Shown here one piece after another: positions 62,223 through 64,000 of a stretch of 64,000 nucleotides of DNA. Each line of letters opens with the position of its first letter. Within the stretch, counting starts at the first letter, position 1. Source of the DNA: Stutzerimonas stutzeri (GTDB lineage: Bacteria > Pseudomonadota > Gammaproteobacteria > Pseudomonadales > Pseudomonadaceae). Position numbers and translations under genes: made by a program. Below the pieces are notes generated by a model. It saw nothing but the letters and a program-made list of their open reading frames with translations, was not told where the DNA came from and searched no databases. The stretch lies in NCBI RefSeq assembly GCF_018138085.1, contig NZ_CP073105.1, positions 1,922,001 to 1,986,000 on the forward strand. The letters are read 5' to 3'.

Positions 62223-64000
62223 ATGACCAAGCATCAGCAGAAGCCGGCGTCTTTTCTAGAGCGCCTGATCTTCAACAATCGTCCGGCGGTGATTCTGATC
62301 TGCCTGTTGATCAGCATATTCCTCTTCTACCAGGCGGCGCAGGTTCGTCCTTCGACCAGCTTCGAGAAGATGATCCCGCTGGGCCATCCCTACATTCAGA
62401 ACATGCTCCAGCACCGGGATGATCTGGCCAACCTGGGCAACACGGTGCGCATATCCGTGGCGGCGAAGGATGGCGACATCTTCTCCAAGGAGTACATGGA
62501 GACACTGCGTCAGATCCATGACGAGGTGTTCTACATCCAGGGCGTCGATCGTTCCAACATGAAGTCGCTGTGGAGCCCCAGTGTCCGCTGGACCGAGGTT
62601 ACCGAGCAGGGCTTCGCCGGTGGCGAGGTCATCCCGCAGACCTACGACGGTTCGCCGGAAAGTCTCGACGACCTGCGCAGCAACATCCTCAAGTCCGGAC
62701 AGATCGGCCGGCTGGTGGCCAACGACTTCAAGTCCAGCATTATCGACGTGCCGCTGATGGAGTCCTATTCGGACCCGGATGACCGCAGCAAGCAGATCAA
62801 GCTCGATTACCAGAAGTTCTCCCATGAGCTGGAAGAAAAGATCCGTGACAAGTACCAGGCGCAGAACCCGAATGTGGAAATCCACATCATCGGCTTCGCC
62901 AAGAAGGTCGGCGACCTGATCGATGGTCTGGTTGGCGTCGCGCTGTTCTTCTTCGTCGCCATCGGCATCACCCTGGCGTTGCTGCTGTGGTTCACCCGCT
63001 GCATCAAGAGCACCATCGCGGTGGTGGTGACCACCCTGATCGCTGTTGCCTGGCAGCTCGGCTTGCTGCACACGCTGGGTTTCGGTCTCGATCCCTATTC
63101 GATGCTGGTGCCGTTCCTGGTCTTCGCTATCGGTATTTCCCACGGTGTACAGAAGATCAACGGCATCGCCATGGCTTCAGGGGAAACCAATGACCCGCTG
63201 TCAGCGGCGCGCCTGGCGTTCCGCCAGCTGTTCATTCCCGGCATGGTGGCGTTGGCCTCGGACGCTGTGGGTTTCGTGACCCTGTTGCTGATCGACATCG
63301 GCGTAATCCGTGAGCTGGCCATCGGTGCGTCCCTGGGCGTGGCGGTGATCATCCTGACCAACCTGATCCTGTTGCCGGTGGCGATTTCCTACCTGGGTAT
63401 CAGCCAGCGTGCGGTCAAGCAGGCGCGGGAAGAGGCTGCGCGCAACCATCCGTTCTGGCGTGCCCTGGCGAACTTCGCCAGCCCGACGGTTGCGCCGATC
63501 TCTATCGTCATTGCGCTGTTGGCGGTCGGCGGTGGGCTCTGGTATGGCCAGAACCTGAAGATAGGCGACCTCGACCAGGGCGCTCCGGAATTGCACCCGG
63601 ATTCTCGCTACAACCTCGATAACGATTTCGTGATCCGCAACTACTCGACCAGTTCCGACGTGCTGGTGGTGATGGTCAAGACGGCGCCCGAAGGCTGTGC
63701 CCATTACGACACGCTGGCGGCAATGGACGAGCTGATGTGGCGGATGGAAAACACCGAGGGCGTGCAATCGGCGGTCTCGATGGTGACCGTCGCGCGGCAA
63801 AGCATCAAAGGCATGAACGAGGGCAGCCTGAAATGGGAAACGCTGTCGCGTAACCAGTTCGTGCTCAACAGCTCCATCGCCCGTGCCGAAGGCATGTACA
63901 ACAGTGATTGCTCGCTGGCGCCGGTGCTGGTGTTCCTCAACGACCATAAGGCGGAGACGCTGGATCACGTGGTGTCCGTTGCTCGCGATTTTGCCGAGCA
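62223..64000 (+). CDS. RND/MMPL-family transporter, N-terminal 592 residues (cut by window edge)
   Basis: The frame is open from ATG 62223 to the end of the window. The protein begins cytosolic, has TM1 at about 20-40 (FNNRPAVILICLLISIFLFYQAAQ), a periplasmic domain (about 40-235) and then TM2-TM6 (about 236-400) with a sterol-sensing-like pattern (MLVPFLVFAIGISHGVQKING). TM7 and the second periplasmic domain follow. The fold is RND of the MMPL/hopanoid-lipid-exporter group rather than the drug-efflux HAE1 group. Translation is probably coupled to the YCF48 gene. The substrate is unknown. Confidence 0.9.
   Translation, partial: MTKHQQKPASFLERLIFNNRPAVILICLLISIFLFYQAAQVRPSTSFEKMIPLGHPYIQNMLQHRDDLANLGNTVRISVAAKDGDIFSKEYMETLRQIHDEVFYIQGVDRSNMKSLWSPSVRWTEVTEQGFAGGEVIPQTYDGSPESLDDLRSNILKSGQIGRLVANDFKSSIIDVPLMESYSDPDDRSKQIKLDYQKFSHELEEKIRDKYQAQNPNVEIHIIGFAKKVGDLIDGLVGVALFFFVAIGITLALLLWFTRCIKSTIAVVVTTLIAVAWQLGLLHTLGFGLDPYSMLVPFLVFAIGISHGVQKINGIAMASGETNDPLSAARLAFRQLFIPGMVALASDAVGFVTLLLIDIGVIRELAIGASLGVAVIILTNLILLPVAISYLGISQRAVKQAREEAARNHPFWRALANFASPTVAPISIVIALLAVGGGLWYGQNLKIGDLDQGAPELHPDSRYNLDNDFVIRNYSTSSDVLVVMVKTAPEGCAHYDTLAAMDELMWRMENTEGVQSAVSMVTVARQSIKGMNEGSLKWETLSRNQFVLNSSIARAEGMYNSDCSLAPVLVFLNDHKAETLDHVVSVARDFAE

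Overview
The window is about 64 kb of GC-rich gammaproteobacterial chromosome. From recalled gene order it fits Pseudomonadaceae, most likely the Pseudomonas stutzeri (Stutzerimonas) group. The run leuC-leuD-methyltransferase-leuB-asd-fimV-truA-trpF-accD-folC-dedD-cvpA-purF-metZ-gspD/gspC, then fadH, nadK, rhomboid, yeaC-like and pepN, matches the P. aeruginosa PAO1 PA308x-PA312x backbone. I could not run a search, so genus is an inference.

Region 1 (1-11.3 kb, minus strand) is a Wzx/Wzy-type exopolysaccharide operon. In transcription order it encodes an oxygenase-like protein, a DegT/DnrJ aminotransferase, a flippase, a GT2 glycosyltransferase, a Wzc-like tyrosine autokinase, a WbqC-like protein, RfaH, a GT4 glycosyltransferase, a Wzy/O-antigen-ligase-like membrane protein and the start of a secreted glycoside hydrolase. 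A candidate promoter lies about 440 bp upstream of the first gene. The leader carries a match to the RfaH recruitment (ops) consensus, so the operon probably encodes its own antiterminator.

Region 2 (11.5-18.4 kb) holds two tandem initiator tRNA units, three small membrane or exported proteins, dusC, an SDR oxidoreductase, an Hsp20 gene with a sigma-32-like promoter and a ROSE-like thermometer leader, and a multi-PAS GGDEF/EVL cyclic-di-GMP protein.

Region 3 (18.4-39.3 kb) is core metabolism: a LysR regulator divergent from leuCD-leuB, asd, fimV, truA, trpF, accD, folC, dedD, cvpA, purF and metZ. It ends with a convergent gspC-gspD pair whose secretin carries a C-terminal SPOR domain very like that of nearby DedD. 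The remaining type II secretion genes are not beside the pair.

Region 4 (39.4-61 kb) contains tRNA-Asp, a cyanide-insensitive cytochrome bd operon (cioAB plus a 52-residue subunit candidate), a nitrilase-family/AraC pair, fadH, an NTF2-like protein, a coiled-coil protein, a PLP enzyme, a cNMP-binding/rhodanese fusion, a chromate transporter, a DUF1853 protein, nadK, a phosphoesterase, a rhomboid protease, yeaC-like and DUF2797 genes, and pepN.

Region 5 (61-64 kb) is a YCF48-like exported protein followed by an RND/MMPL transporter cut by the window edge. I saw no insertion sequence, prophage or CRISPR array.
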